From Stenotrophomonas mori (lineage in GTDB: Bacteria; Pseudomonadota; Gammaproteobacteria; Xanthomonadales; Xanthomonadaceae): a stretch of DNA of 64,000 nt. Of this stretch, positions 48,769 to 56,751 are shown in pieces. The translations under genes were made by a program, and so were the position numbers. The notes under the pieces were generated by a model. That model was given only the letters and a program-made list of their open reading frames with translations, did not search any database and had not been told where the DNA came from. Every line of letters begins with the position of its first letter. The first letter of the stretch is position 1. Where the stretch lies: NCBI RefSeq assembly GCF_023556335.1, contig NZ_JAIKTS010000001.1:868001-932000 (forward strand), given 5' to 3'.

Positions 48769-49076
48769 GCAGGCTCGACGGCGGGGGGACGGCTGCCACT
48801 ATCGCGGACGGCGGTACCGCGGCATGTGAACGCGGCCGACGGCAGGGACGGCCCTCCGGCCCCGGTCCTGCGACAGCGCATGCCGCTGGCGCGGCGCCTC
48901 GCTCCGCCGGAGGCCAGGCCTGCCGAGTGCGCACCTGTCCGGGTGCCGCATGGTCACGCAGGCCTGAACCGCACCGTGTTGCTACCTACCGGCCGGTAGG
49001 CTAGGGTTCGACCCCGGCCAGGCACCCGAAGCACCACCGCCACTGCCGGCAACCGCACCGCCCACGAGGAGCCCGC
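48769..49076. other. 308-bp divergent region with palindromic operator
   Basis: The region between the AsmA-like gene and the tetR gene has no further gene. Its main feature is the palindrome at 48985-49000. The left part is GC-rich without recognisable signals. Confidence 0.6.
48985..49000. promoter_or_regulatory. 16-bp TetR operator palindrome
   Basis: CCTACCGGCCGGTAGG is a perfect palindrome, 76 bp upstream of a tetR-MFS pair. TACC-GGCC-GGTA operators are common for TetR-family efflux regulators, so autorepression of the pair is likely. Confidence 0.7.
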
Positions 49077-49676
49077 ATGACCGTACGCTCGCCCACCATC
49101 GACCGCATCTGTGCCGCCGCGGTGGCCCACTTCGCCGAGCGTGGCTATGACGGCTCCTCGCTCAACGACATCGCCGAAGCCGTGGGCATCCGCAAGGCCT
49201 CGCTCTACGCGCACTTCGCCGGCAAGGATGCCCTGTTCCTGGACGTGTTCGACGAGGCCCTCGACATCGAGACCGCATTCGCGCGGCGCTGCTTCGCCGA
49301 CGAGCGCGCCGGCGCGCAGCCGGGCAGCGGCTACTGCAGGCGACTGTCCAGGCGCTATGCCGAGTCCGCGCATCTCGGCTTTCTGCTGCGCACCGCCTAC
49401 GTGCCGCCGCAGGCCCTGGTCGCGCAGATCGACCTCGGCTACGAACGCTACCTGGCGGCGCTGCTGGAGAGCTTCGTACAGCGGATCGAGCAGGCGCCGG
49501 AAACCGCCGGACGGCTTGCCGCCGGCGACCGGCGGCTCTATGGGCAGGCCTACCTGGCCATCGTCGACAGCCTGCACGTCAAGCTCGTCTACACCAACGG
49601 CCGGCAGGTCAGCGGGCGGCTCAAGGCCATGCAGCGACTGCTCGCCGATTCCCTTCAACGCACTCTCGGACCATGA
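49077..49676 (+). CDS. TetR/AcrR family transcriptional regulator
   Basis: A 199-aa regulator. The N-terminal helix-turn-helix (residues about 10-56) reads AVAHFAERGYDGSSLNDIAEAVGIRKASLYAHF. The C-terminal ligand domain follows, with the AcrR-like YLAIVDSLHVKLVY segment. It overlaps the efflux gene by 4 bp, so the two are made together. The upstream palindrome is the probable binding site. Confidence 0.92.
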   Translation: MTVRSPTIDRICAAAVAHFAERGYDGSSLNDIAEAVGIRKASLYAHFAGKDALFLDVFDEALDIETAFARRCFADERAGAQPGSGYCRRLSRRYAESAHLGFLLRTAYVPPQALVAQIDLGYERYLAALLESFVQRIEQAPETAGRLAAGDRRLYGQAYLAIVDSLHVKLVYTNGRQVSGRLKAMQRLLADSLQRTLGP

Positions 49677-50896
49677 CCATAAAACCGGATACCTCCCGAA
49701 CGGGCCCCGCTGCCTCCATCAGCGCCGGGCTCATCCTGCTGCTGGCGCTGCTGACCGCCCTGGATGCGATGGCGATCGACATGTACCTGCCGGCAATGCC
49801 GACGATCGCCGGCGAGTTCGACGCCGGTGCCGGCCGCATCCAGCAGACGCTGTCGATCTTCCTGGCAGGGCTGGCGATCGGGCAGGCCCTGTACGGCCCG
49901 TTGCTGGACCGTTACGGCCGCCGCCTGCCGCTGCTGGCCGGCCTGGTGCTGTTCGTGCTCGGTTCGATCCTCGCGGCGATGGCCGGCTCGATCGAGTCGC
50001 TGCTGGCCGCGCGCCTGCTCCAGGCCCTGGGCGCCGCCGGCGGCCTGGTCACCCCGCGCGCCATCGTCGCCGACCGCTGCAGCATGAGCGAGTCCTCGCG
50101 CATCTTCTCGCTGTTGATGCAGGTGATGATGATCGCCCCGATCCTGGCGCCGCTCATCGGCGGCTATCTGCTCGGCCATGGTGGATGGCGCTTCATCTTC
50201 TGGACCCTCGCCGGACTGGGCGTGCTCGGCCTGGGATGGTGCCTGCTGTCGCTTCCCGATTCCCTGCCGGTCGAACGGCGCGTACCGATCAGTCCCGGCA
50301 ATGTCCTGCGGGCCTACACCCGGCAGATGGCCAGCCCGGTGTTCCTCGCCTATACGCTTGCCGGCGGCTTCATCCTCGGCTCGCTGTTCCTCTACATCAG
50401 CGGCTCGGCCTTCGTCTTCACCCGGTACTTCACGCTGACGCCGGCGCAGTTCAGTTACCTGTTCGCGGCGAATTCCGTGGGGCTGGTACTCGGCGGCCAG
50501 CTCGGCAACCAGCTGCTCAAGCGCGGCGTGCGCCCGCAACGCACGATGTTCCTCGGCATCGCACTGCACGGCCTGGCGGGACTCGCACTGTTCGTGGCGG
50601 TCGCGACCGGGACGGCCGGACTGTGGACCTACGTCGCCCTGCTGGCGCTCGCCATCGCCGCGCTCGGCCTGGTGTTCGGCAACCTGACGGCGCTGACCAT
50701 GGCCAGCGCCGGCCGCCAGGCGGGCGTCGCCTCCGCGCTGATGGGGACGCTGCATTACCTGCTGTCGGCGGTCATCGGCTATGTCGCCAGCCTCACCGCA
50801 CAGGGGCCGGCCCTGTTGCCGCTGGCCATCGCCCTGTGCGCCCTGGCCGCTGCGATGCTGTGCCTGTCCGCCGCCCGCCTAGGCACTCCCCGCTAA
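49673..50896 (+). CDS. MFS multidrug transporter, Bcr/CflA family
   Basis: A 407-aa inner-membrane antiporter with about 12 helices. Bcr/CflA signatures are AIDMYLPAMPTIAGEF in the first helix pair, GQALYGPLLDRYGRR (motif A), the RLLQALGAAGGLVTPRAIVAD motif and GGWRFIFW. Relatives export bicyclomycin, chloramphenicol or sulfonamides; the drug here is unknown. It is translated in an ATGA overlap with its TetR regulator. A hairpin follows at 50941-50963. Confidence 0.93.
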   Translation: MTIKPDTSRTGPAASISAGLILLLALLTALDAMAIDMYLPAMPTIAGEFDAGAGRIQQTLSIFLAGLAIGQALYGPLLDRYGRRLPLLAGLVLFVLGSILAAMAGSIESLLAARLLQALGAAGGLVTPRAIVADRCSMSESSRIFSLLMQVMMIAPILAPLIGGYLLGHGGWRFIFWTLAGLGVLGLGWCLLSLPDSLPVERRVPISPGNVLRAYTRQMASPVFLAYTLAGGFILGSLFLYISGSAFVFTRYFTLTPAQFSYLFAANSVGLVLGGQLGNQLLKRGVRPQRTMFLGIALHGLAGLALFVAVATGTAGLWTYVALLALAIAALGLVFGNLTALTMASAGRQAGVASALMGTLHYLLSAVIGYVASLTAQGPALLPLAIALCALAAAMLCLSAARLGTPR

Positions 50897-50940
50897 TCGC
50901 CGGGCATGCCCTCATGGGATGCCTGCCACCAATGAGTAGG

Positions 50941-50963
50941 GCCCGCCTGCAGGTGCGGCGGGC
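50941..50963. terminator. hairpin between convergent MFS and methyltransferase genes
   Basis: A 7-bp stem (GCCCGCC / GGCGGGC) with a 9-nt loop, placed in the 112-bp convergent gap. There is no clear U tract. Confidence 0.4.
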
Positions 50964-51008
50964 GAACGGCGGGACGCGGCAGGGGCGAAGGCTGCCCGCC
51001 GCCCGGAT

Positions 51009-51677
51009 TCATGACGCCGGCAGGGCATCACGCGAGTAGTGCAGCAGCCGCCCACGGAAAGGCTCCACGTCGGCATCCTCCATCCGGCAGCGGGTCATCG
51101 TCGCATCGAACCCCTGCAGCCCCAGCATCCGGCTGAAGCGTGCGCTCTGGCCGCGCCCGGGATCGGTGAACACCACCTCGGCCCGCGGATTCGCATGGCG
51201 GCGCACGACCTCGGCCATCAGCGCGGCATGGTTCCGCTCGTACAGCACGTCGCTGGCGATGATCAGGTCGAACCGCCCCAGCGTCGGCAGCGCCCGGTCC
51301 CAGTGCAGTTGCCGGTAGTGCACCGCCGGCAGCGCGTTCAAGGCCGCGTTGTAGGCAAGGAAGGGTTCGGCCAGCGGGTGGATGTCGGAGGCCACGACAT
51401 TGCCGCCGCGCTGCACCAGCACCAGGCTGGCCAGGCCGATGCCGCAGCCCAGCTCGAGGATGCGTTTCCCGGCGATATCGAACCGGCACATGGCCTGCGC
51501 GAGCAGCCGGCCGGCCGGCCACAGCTGCCCGAACAGGCTCCACTGCGCCGAGGAAATCCCCAGCCGTGCGCCATGACCGTCCGGGTCGCTGAACTGCAGC
51601 TTGTCGCTGAGAACGCGCAGCTGGTAGGTCCGGCCGCCAATGACGATCGACTTGTTGCGTGTCTGGTAACCGGGCAT
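51009..51677 (-). CDS. class I SAM-dependent methyltransferase
   Basis: A 222-aa methyltransferase of the lysine-methyltransferase-like group (METTL21/ETFB-KMT relatives). Motif I is ILELGCGIGLASLVL, motif post-I contains VVASDIHPLA, and FDLIIASDVLYE supplies the D..Y motif of protein methyltransferases. The target is unknown. The ATG giving MPGYQTRNKS is used, with a G-rich ribosome site upstream; an in-frame start 29 codons earlier has no family match. Confidence 0.87.
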   Translation of the reverse strand: MPGYQTRNKSIVIGGRTYQLRVLSDKLQFSDPDGHGARLGISSAQWSLFGQLWPAGRLLAQAMCRFDIAGKRILELGCGIGLASLVLVQRGGNVVASDIHPLAEPFLAYNAALNALPAVHYRQLHWDRALPTLGRFDLIIASDVLYERNHAALMAEVVRRHANPRAEVVFTDPGRGQSARFSRMLGLQGFDATMTRCRMEDADVEPFRGRLLHYSRDALPAS

Positions 51678-52515
51678 GCGTCCCCCCAGTCGAATGCCCG
51701 CCCACGCATCTGGGCGTCCAGCGCGCGGAGGGAGTCGGAGTGGAAACAACCTGAGAAACTGCACCCATCGTGCAGCAATGAACGCTCAACGTGTACCGAT
51801 CCTAGCACCGACGGCAACTGGAGCCTGAACCCGGCCCGCGCCGTCGTTCATTCCGCGGTGCAGGCGCATGCAGCCCATGGGAGCGCGCAGGGCAACACCG
51901 CAGGCGAGGGTGGCCGGGCAGGGGACAGGCACCGGCCCACCTGGAGGCCAGCGGGCGCCGGGCACCCACCGCCGTTCCCAGCGGACTCCATAAGCAAGCC
52001 TGCGGCGATTGCCCGTCTCCGTGCCGGAGCGATGCCGGCCACGGCGCCGCTGGCCAGGATGCCCCACGCAGTGGAAGAAGGGAGAGGGGAAGAGGCGGCC
52101 CGGATCGGATCCGGTGACCGGGGCGCTGTAGGCGGGAGCCGCCATCAGGCACCACGCCACCGTGCAGCGATGGGCACCTGCCATCGCCCACTCACGGTCT
52201 CGGCACCACGCGCGGTCGGCCGGCCACCCAGTCGGCCATGGCGACGATGACCTGCTGCGGTCAGCGTGGCCCCTGCCTGCCCGGGACCACGCGGGGCCTG
52301 CATTCCGCCCGTTCAACCGGCGGACCGCAGGGCAGGGCCCTACGGACGCCTGGCCCGCGGACCTCAGGCCGCGGGACGGGACGCCTGGCCGTTGAAACCG
52401 GCCGCATCCACAGGCAGCCGGTCGGCACCACCGTCCCGAGGATGCCGCGCGGCGCGGCAATCGCTCGGCCAGATTCGAATCCCGGCACCGTGCCTTGGCC
52501 GGTGCCGGCCCGGCG
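51678..52515. other. 838-bp stretch without a recognisable gene
   Basis: This is the longest gap in the window. Reading frames occur on both strands, but none has a ribosome site or a protein I recognise. A tRNA T-loop-like string near 52473 does not fold into a tRNA. It may hold a decayed gene or an unannotated RNA; I cannot support either. Confidence 0.5.
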
Positions 52516-53544
52516 TTACTCCAGAAGCTCGCGCCGGATCAGCTCCGCGCCGGCGCTCAGCGCATTGAGCTTGCCCCGCGCCACCCGGCGCGAGAGTGGC
52601 GCCATGCCGCAGTTGGTGGACGGATACAGCTTGTCGGCGTCGACGAACTGCAGCGCCCTGCGCAGCGTGTCGGCGACTTCCTCCGGGGTTTCGATGGTGT
52701 CACGGGTCACGTCGATCGCACCCACCATCACCTTCTTGCCGCGGACGAGCTCGATCAGGTCGATCGGGACATGGGAGTTCTGGCACTCCAGCGAGATGAT
52801 GTCGATGTTCGAGCGCGCCAGCTTCGGGAAGGACTCCTCGTACTGGCGCCACTCCGACCCCAGCGTCTTCTTCCAGTCGGTATTGGCCTTGATACCGTAG
52901 CCGTAGCAGATATGCACGGCGGTTTCGCAGGCCAGCCCCTCGATGGCCCGCTCCAGGGCGGCAACGCCCCAGTCATTCACTTCGTCGAAGAACACGTTGA
53001 AGGCCGGCTCGTCGAACTGGATGATGTCGACGCCGGCCGCCTCGAGTTCCTTCGCCTCCTCATTGAGGATCCTGGCGAATTCCCAGGCCAGCTTCTCCCG
53101 GCTTTTATAGTGGGCATCAAAGAGGGTGTCGATCATGGTCATCGGGCCCGGCAGGGCCCATTTGATCGGCTGTTTCGTCTGCTTACGCAGGAACTTGGCA
53201 TCCTCAACGAAGACCGGCTTCTGACGAGACACGGCGGCGACGACTGTCGGAACGCTCGCGTCATAGCGATCCCGAATCCTGACCGTCTCGCGTTTCTCAA
53301 AATCGACCCCGTCGAGGTGCTCGATGAACGTCGTGACGAAATGCTGGCGGGTCTGCTCGCCATCGCTGACGATATCGATGCCGGCCAACTGCTGTTCGTG
53401 CAGCGCTAGGCGCAGGGCGTCCCGCTTGCCTTCGACGAGCTCCTCGTCCTGCAGCTTCCAGGGTGACCAGAGCGTTTCCGGCTCGGCAAGCCAGGAGGGC
53501 TTGGGCAGGCTGCCGGCGGTCGAGGTGGGCAGTAGTTTCTTCAT
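52516..53544 (-). CDS. mesD: core-MetE methionine synthase, MesD type
   Basis: A 342-aa homologue of only the catalytic C-terminal half of MetE. Zinc ligands fit: H211 and C213 (HICYGYG), E253 (SLECQNS) and C312 (TNCGM). The folate-binding N-terminal domain of MetE is missing. Pairing with a DUF1852 gene identifies the MesD family, which makes methionine from homocysteine without folate and needs oxygen and MesX; its methyl donor is unknown. The ATG giving MKKLLPTSTAGS is 29 nt past the mesX stop. It is the last gene of the reductase-mesX-mesD operon. Confidence 0.9.
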   Translation of the reverse strand: MKKLLPTSTAGSLPKPSWLAEPETLWSPWKLQDEELVEGKRDALRLALHEQQLAGIDIVSDGEQTRQHFVTTFIEHLDGVDFEKRETVRIRDRYDASVPTVVAAVSRQKPVFVEDAKFLRKQTKQPIKWALPGPMTMIDTLFDAHYKSREKLAWEFARILNEEAKELEAAGVDIIQFDEPAFNVFFDEVNDWGVAALERAIEGLACETAVHICYGYGIKANTDWKKTLGSEWRQYEESFPKLARSNIDIISLECQNSHVPIDLIELVRGKKVMVGAIDVTRDTIETPEEVADTLRRALQFVDADKLYPSTNCGMAPLSRRVARGKLNALSAGAELIRRELLE

Positions 53545-53573
53545 GGCAGGTTGTCCACGGGTATCCGGAGGGG

Positions 53574-54557
53574 TCAGGCAGCGCGGCTTGCGGCCCACTG
53601 TTCGAGTACGGCCCTGTAGGGCTTGATGAAATGTTCTTCGGTGAACTTGCCCTGCTTGACGGCAAGCTGGCTGCGCTCTTCCCGGTCGTAGACGATCTTG
53701 GTCAGCGAATAGTCCTGGTGCTTCAGGCTGGGCTGGTAGACAGCGCCCGCGGCGGAGTTGGCGTTGTAGATCTCCGGCCGATAGATCTTCTGGAAGGTCT
53801 CCATCGTGCTGATGGTGCCGACCAGCTCCAGGTCGGTGTAATCGGCCAGCAGATCGCCGCAGAAATAGAACGCCAGCGGTGCGGCGCTGTTCGGCGGCAT
53901 GAAGAAGCGCACCTGCATCCCCATCTTCTGGAAATACTGGTCGGTCGAGGAGAACGCGTCCTGCAGGTACTCCACGCCCAGCACCGGGTGCACGTTCCCG
54001 GTGCGCTGATAGACCTTGCTGCTCGACGCGCTGATGCAGATCACCGGCAGCTTGGGGAAGCGCTCCCTGTAAGCGCGCGAGCCCAGGAAGTGCTTGAACA
54101 GCTTGCCATGCAGGTCGCCGAAATCGTCCGGCGCGGCGAAGGTGGCCCGGTCGGCGTTGTATGCCGGCAGCAGCACGCTGAAGTCGTAATCGCGCACGTA
54201 GGAGGAGAAGTTGTTCCCGACGATGCCCTCGATGCGGGCACCGGCCTTGCGGTCGACAATGGTCGTCTTGAGTATCTCGATCAGCGGGAACGCCTCGCCG
54301 CGTCCATCCGCCGCCACCTTCATCTCGGCGGATATGATCTCCAGCTCGACCGAGTAGCGGTCCGCCCCGGGGTTGTCCCAGTGCGCCAGGTTGTTGAAGC
54401 GGTTGTCGATCATCCTCAGGGTATTGCGGAGGTTCTCCGCCCGGTTCTGTCCGCGGGCGAGATTGGCGAAGTTGGTCGTCAGGCGCGTGCTGTCCGACGG
54501 CTCATAGTGCTCGTCGAAGCGGATGCTCTTGATGCTGAATTCAAATGCTTCGTTCAT
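53574..54557 (-). CDS. mesX: DUF1852 protein MesX, partner of MesD
   Basis: A 327-aa soluble protein of the DUF1852 family. The N-terminus EFSIKSIRFDEHYEPSDSTRLTTNFANLARG and the later motif SNIDNRF-like MIDNRFNNLAHWDN are family features. Genetic work by others showed that MesX is required together with MesD for methionine synthesis; its chemistry is unresolved. It is placed between an FMN reductase gene (77 bp upstream) and mesD. Base composition is somewhat less GC-rich than its neighbours. Confidence 0.9.
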   Translation of the reverse strand: MNEAFEFSIKSIRFDEHYEPSDSTRLTTNFANLARGQNRAENLRNTLRMIDNRFNNLAHWDNPGADRYSVELEIISAEMKVAADGRGEAFPLIEILKTTIVDRKAGARIEGIVGNNFSSYVRDYDFSVLLPAYNADRATFAAPDDFGDLHGKLFKHFLGSRAYRERFPKLPVICISASSSKVYQRTGNVHPVLGVEYLQDAFSSTDQYFQKMGMQVRFFMPPNSAAPLAFYFCGDLLADYTDLELVGTISTMETFQKIYRPEIYNANSAAGAVYQPSLKHQDYSLTKIVYDREERSQLAVKQGKFTEEHFIKPYRAVLEQWAASRAA

Positions 54558-54633
54558 GGGGAACGGTTACCGTGGTTCTTGCGGATGGGGGACGAGCCAG
54601 CGTCTTGCTGGTTCGGCGGGATGGGGGTGCCTG

Positions 54634-55215
54634 TCATGCCGCGGCGGTGGTCCCGGCAACCTTCGGCAAGGCCTGCCGCGTCAGTTCGAGCAGCGGCAAT
54701 GCCCGCTGCACCGCCAGCCGGGCCCGCTGCAGCAGGTCTTCGGCGTGCAGTTGGTACGCCACGAAATCCTTGTCGGTCGCATAGACGCCCAGCGGCAAGG
54801 TGCGCGCCTGGAAGAAACTGAACAGAGGCCGCAGCTGGTGGTCGATCATCAGCGCATGCCGATCGCTGCCACCGGTGGCAGCCAGCAGGACCGGAACGTC
54901 GACCAGGGCATCCTGGCCGATGAAATCGAAGAAATGCTTGAACAGCCCGGTGTAGGAGCCGCGGTACACCGGTGTCGCCACCACTAGGACGTCGGCCCGC
55001 TCGATCGCCGCGAGCTCCAGCTCCACGGCTTCGGGCAGCTGGGAACGCCAGGCCGCGCCGACGAACTGCGGGGCCAGCTGCCCCAGTTCGATCAGGCGAC
55101 GTTCGCACGGCACCTGTTCGGCCATCAGGTCCAGCAGGTGCTCCGCCAGTGCGGTGGCCCGGGAAGGACGCTGCATTCCGCCGGAAACGGCGACGACACG
55201 AAGTGGAGAGGTCAT
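54634..55215 (-). CDS. NADPH-dependent FMN reductase (MsuE-like)
   Basis: A 193-aa flavodoxin-fold reductase. The FMN phosphate loop is SGGMQRPSRATALAEHLL, and VVATPVYRGSYTGLFKHFFDFI is the typical MsuE/SsuE segment. These enzymes supply reduced flavin to monooxygenases. As first gene of the mesX-mesD operon it probably feeds the oxygen-requiring MesX/MesD step; that is inference. The start at 55215 has an AAGGA site five nt upstream and is preferred over an ATG four codons earlier. Confidence 0.9.
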   Translation of the reverse strand: MTSPLRVVAVSGGMQRPSRATALAEHLLDLMAEQVPCERRLIELGQLAPQFVGAAWRSQLPEAVELELAAIERADVLVVATPVYRGSYTGLFKHFFDFIGQDALVDVPVLLAATGGSDRHALMIDHQLRPLFSFFQARTLPLGVYATDKDFVAYQLHAEDLLQRARLAVQRALPLLELTRQALPKVAGTTAAA

Positions 55216-55271
55216 TTTTTCCTTCATTGGATGTGATCGGCCCGAGCCTGCATTCAGCAAACTGGGGGCTG

Positions 55272-55300
55272 ATGCTAGCGTCGGGTTTGGATGAGGTAAA
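55272..55300 (-). promoter_or_regulatory. sigma70 promoter of the FMN reductase-mesX-mesD operon
   Basis: On the minus strand, TTTACC (55300-55295), 17 bp, TAGCAT (55277-55272). Each hexamer matches consensus at four of six positions, as expected for an activator-dependent promoter. The transcript would start near 55265, about 50 nt before the ATG. Confidence 0.6.
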
Positions 55301-55322
55301 ATGGTCTTTCTTCACCCATCCA

Positions 55323-55335
55323 TGAAAGCCATTCA
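55323..55335. promoter_or_regulatory. MetR box
   Basis: TGAAAGCCATTCA is a perfect match to the MetR consensus TGAA-N5-TTCA. Its centre lies about 64 bp upstream of the predicted start of the reductase-mesX-mesD transcript, the usual place for a LysR-type activator. Confidence 0.75.
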
Positions 55336-55624
55336 CTAGACACCAGGAACTCTTCCCGCTGCTTCTCCGACCAGCCCACGCGACGGGGACATCCCGAGCT
55401 CCGCCTCCACGCAGCCTCCGGTAGCGGTGGAGGAGGGGAGAAGCGGAGATCGACACCTGTACCCCGGGCCGACCGGAAAGCGGCCGACAGCGGCCCGCCG
55501 GGTGCTACCGTAGCGGGGTCCGGGCGAAGACCCCCTCCGCGGCAGGCGCCGCATGGGGCGGTACATTGCGCACCCGTTCCCCGTGTCCGGCCTGCAGGCT
55601 TCGGAGCCCCCAGTACGCCCCAAT

Positions 55625-56530
55625 ATGGCTCGCCCCTTGATGCCCCTCCCTCCGCCCACGCCGCCGGCCAGCGCATTGATCGACGGCTATTCCCTGGAAG
55701 CGGGCGCCCGCGTCATTCCCGCACTGACCACCGCGGCGGCCTCGGTGGTTCCCGCGTCGGCCGTCTACATTCCTTATCTTCCGAACGAAGACGACGATGC
55801 ACGACTGGCCGCGGCATCGGCTGTCCGCAGGCTCGGTTTCGAGCCCGTGCCCCACCTTTCCGCACGGCGCATCGCCTCGCCCGCAGCGCTCGACACCTTC
55901 CTCGCACGGGCCAGCGCAGAGGCGGGCGTGACGCAGTGCCTGGTAGTCGCAGGCGACCCGTCCATCCCCCAGGGGCTGTTTTCCGACAGCGCATCGCTGA
56001 TCGAAACGGGCATTCTCGAACGCCGGGGGATCCGGGTTGTCGGCGTCGCCGGCCATCCCGAAGGCCACGCCGCGATGAACCCCGCAGAATGCTGGCAGGC
56101 GCTTGAGCACAAGTGCCGCAGCATCGAAAGCCGCGGCATGGCTCCCCTGATCGTCACCCAGTTCGCGTTTGACGCCGACGCCGTGCTGGCCTGGCTGGAA
56201 GCGCTGCGCGAACGGGGCGTCCCGCATCCCGTGCGCATAGGCGTGGCCGGCCCGAGCGGTGTTGCGGCCCTGGCCCGCTATGCGGCACTGTGCGGCGTCC
56301 GCACATGTGCATCGGTGTGGTCCAAGTACGGCCTTTCGGTCGGCAGGCTCCTGGGCACGGCGGGCCCCGATCTTTTTGTCGACCGGCTGGCCAGCGGACT
56401 GACCGGCGCCCATGGAAAGGTCGGCTTGCATTTCTTTCCATTCGGCGGCATAGCGCACACCGTCGAGTGGATGGAGCGTTACCGCTCGCGCGCCGATCTC
56501 CCGCGCCTCAGACACTCCCGGAAGGGCTGA
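55625..56530 (+). CDS. methylenetetrahydrofolate reductase-like protein
   Basis: A 301-aa TIM-barrel protein of the MTHFR superfamily. The central segments CLVVAGDPSIPQGLFSDS, VGVAGHPEGHAAM and LIVTQFAFDADAVLAWLEALR correspond to the flavin/folate-binding strands of MetF. LHFFPFGGI matches the end of the barrel in the short MetF-like group. It lacks the usual N-terminal EFFPPK-type start, so folate reduction is not assured. It diverges from the mesX-mesD operon, which suggests a role in one-carbon or methyl supply. The ATG at 55625 is used; 55640 is an alternative. Confidence 0.82.
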   Translation: MARPLMPLPPPTPPASALIDGYSLEAGARVIPALTTAAASVVPASAVYIPYLPNEDDDARLAAASAVRRLGFEPVPHLSARRIASPAALDTFLARASAEAGVTQCLVVAGDPSIPQGLFSDSASLIETGILERRGIRVVGVAGHPEGHAAMNPAECWQALEHKCRSIESRGMAPLIVTQFAFDADAVLAWLEALRERGVPHPVRIGVAGPSGVAALARYAALCGVRTCASVWSKYGLSVGRLLGTAGPDLFVDRLASGLTGAHGKVGLHFFPFGGIAHTVEWMERYRSRADLPRLRHSRKG

Positions 56531-56688
56531 TTCCGGATCCGGCAGACGCACAGGGCAGGGCAACCAGCCCGGTGCGTATCCGCCAGGAACACGGCGCATG
56601 ACGGAAGAGTTCCCGGTGGCGGGTGGCCTGGTCTGTCATGGATGACTGCCAAAGGCGGGGCCTGCTGGTGCACTTATCCACCATTTCG

Positions 56689-56704
56689 CATAATGTATAT
56701 TATG
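56689..56704. promoter_or_regulatory. AT-rich palindrome in a convergent gap
   Basis: CATAAT-GTAT-ATTATG is a 6-bp inverted repeat in a very AT-rich patch (56680-56715). It looks like an operator or promoter but lies between two convergent gene ends, where neither is expected. It may remain from a lost gene. Confidence 0.4.
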
Positions 56705-56751
56705 TAAAACATCAATGCAGCAGATCCTGGCGTGGCCTTGCCGGCGCTGCT

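Larger units (their letters stand above)
55216..55624. other. 409-bp divergent control region of the methionine genes
   Basis: No gene is seen here. On the reductase side it holds a promoter and a MetR box (listed separately). The part nearest the MTHFR-like gene is GC-rich with no clear promoter. Confidence 0.7.

Noticed and set aside
52469-52490. tRNA T-loop-like string (ATTCGAATC) in the 838-bp gap
   Set aside because: The flanking five-base arms do not pair and no acceptor, D or anticodon arm can be found, so no tRNA gene or fragment is supported.
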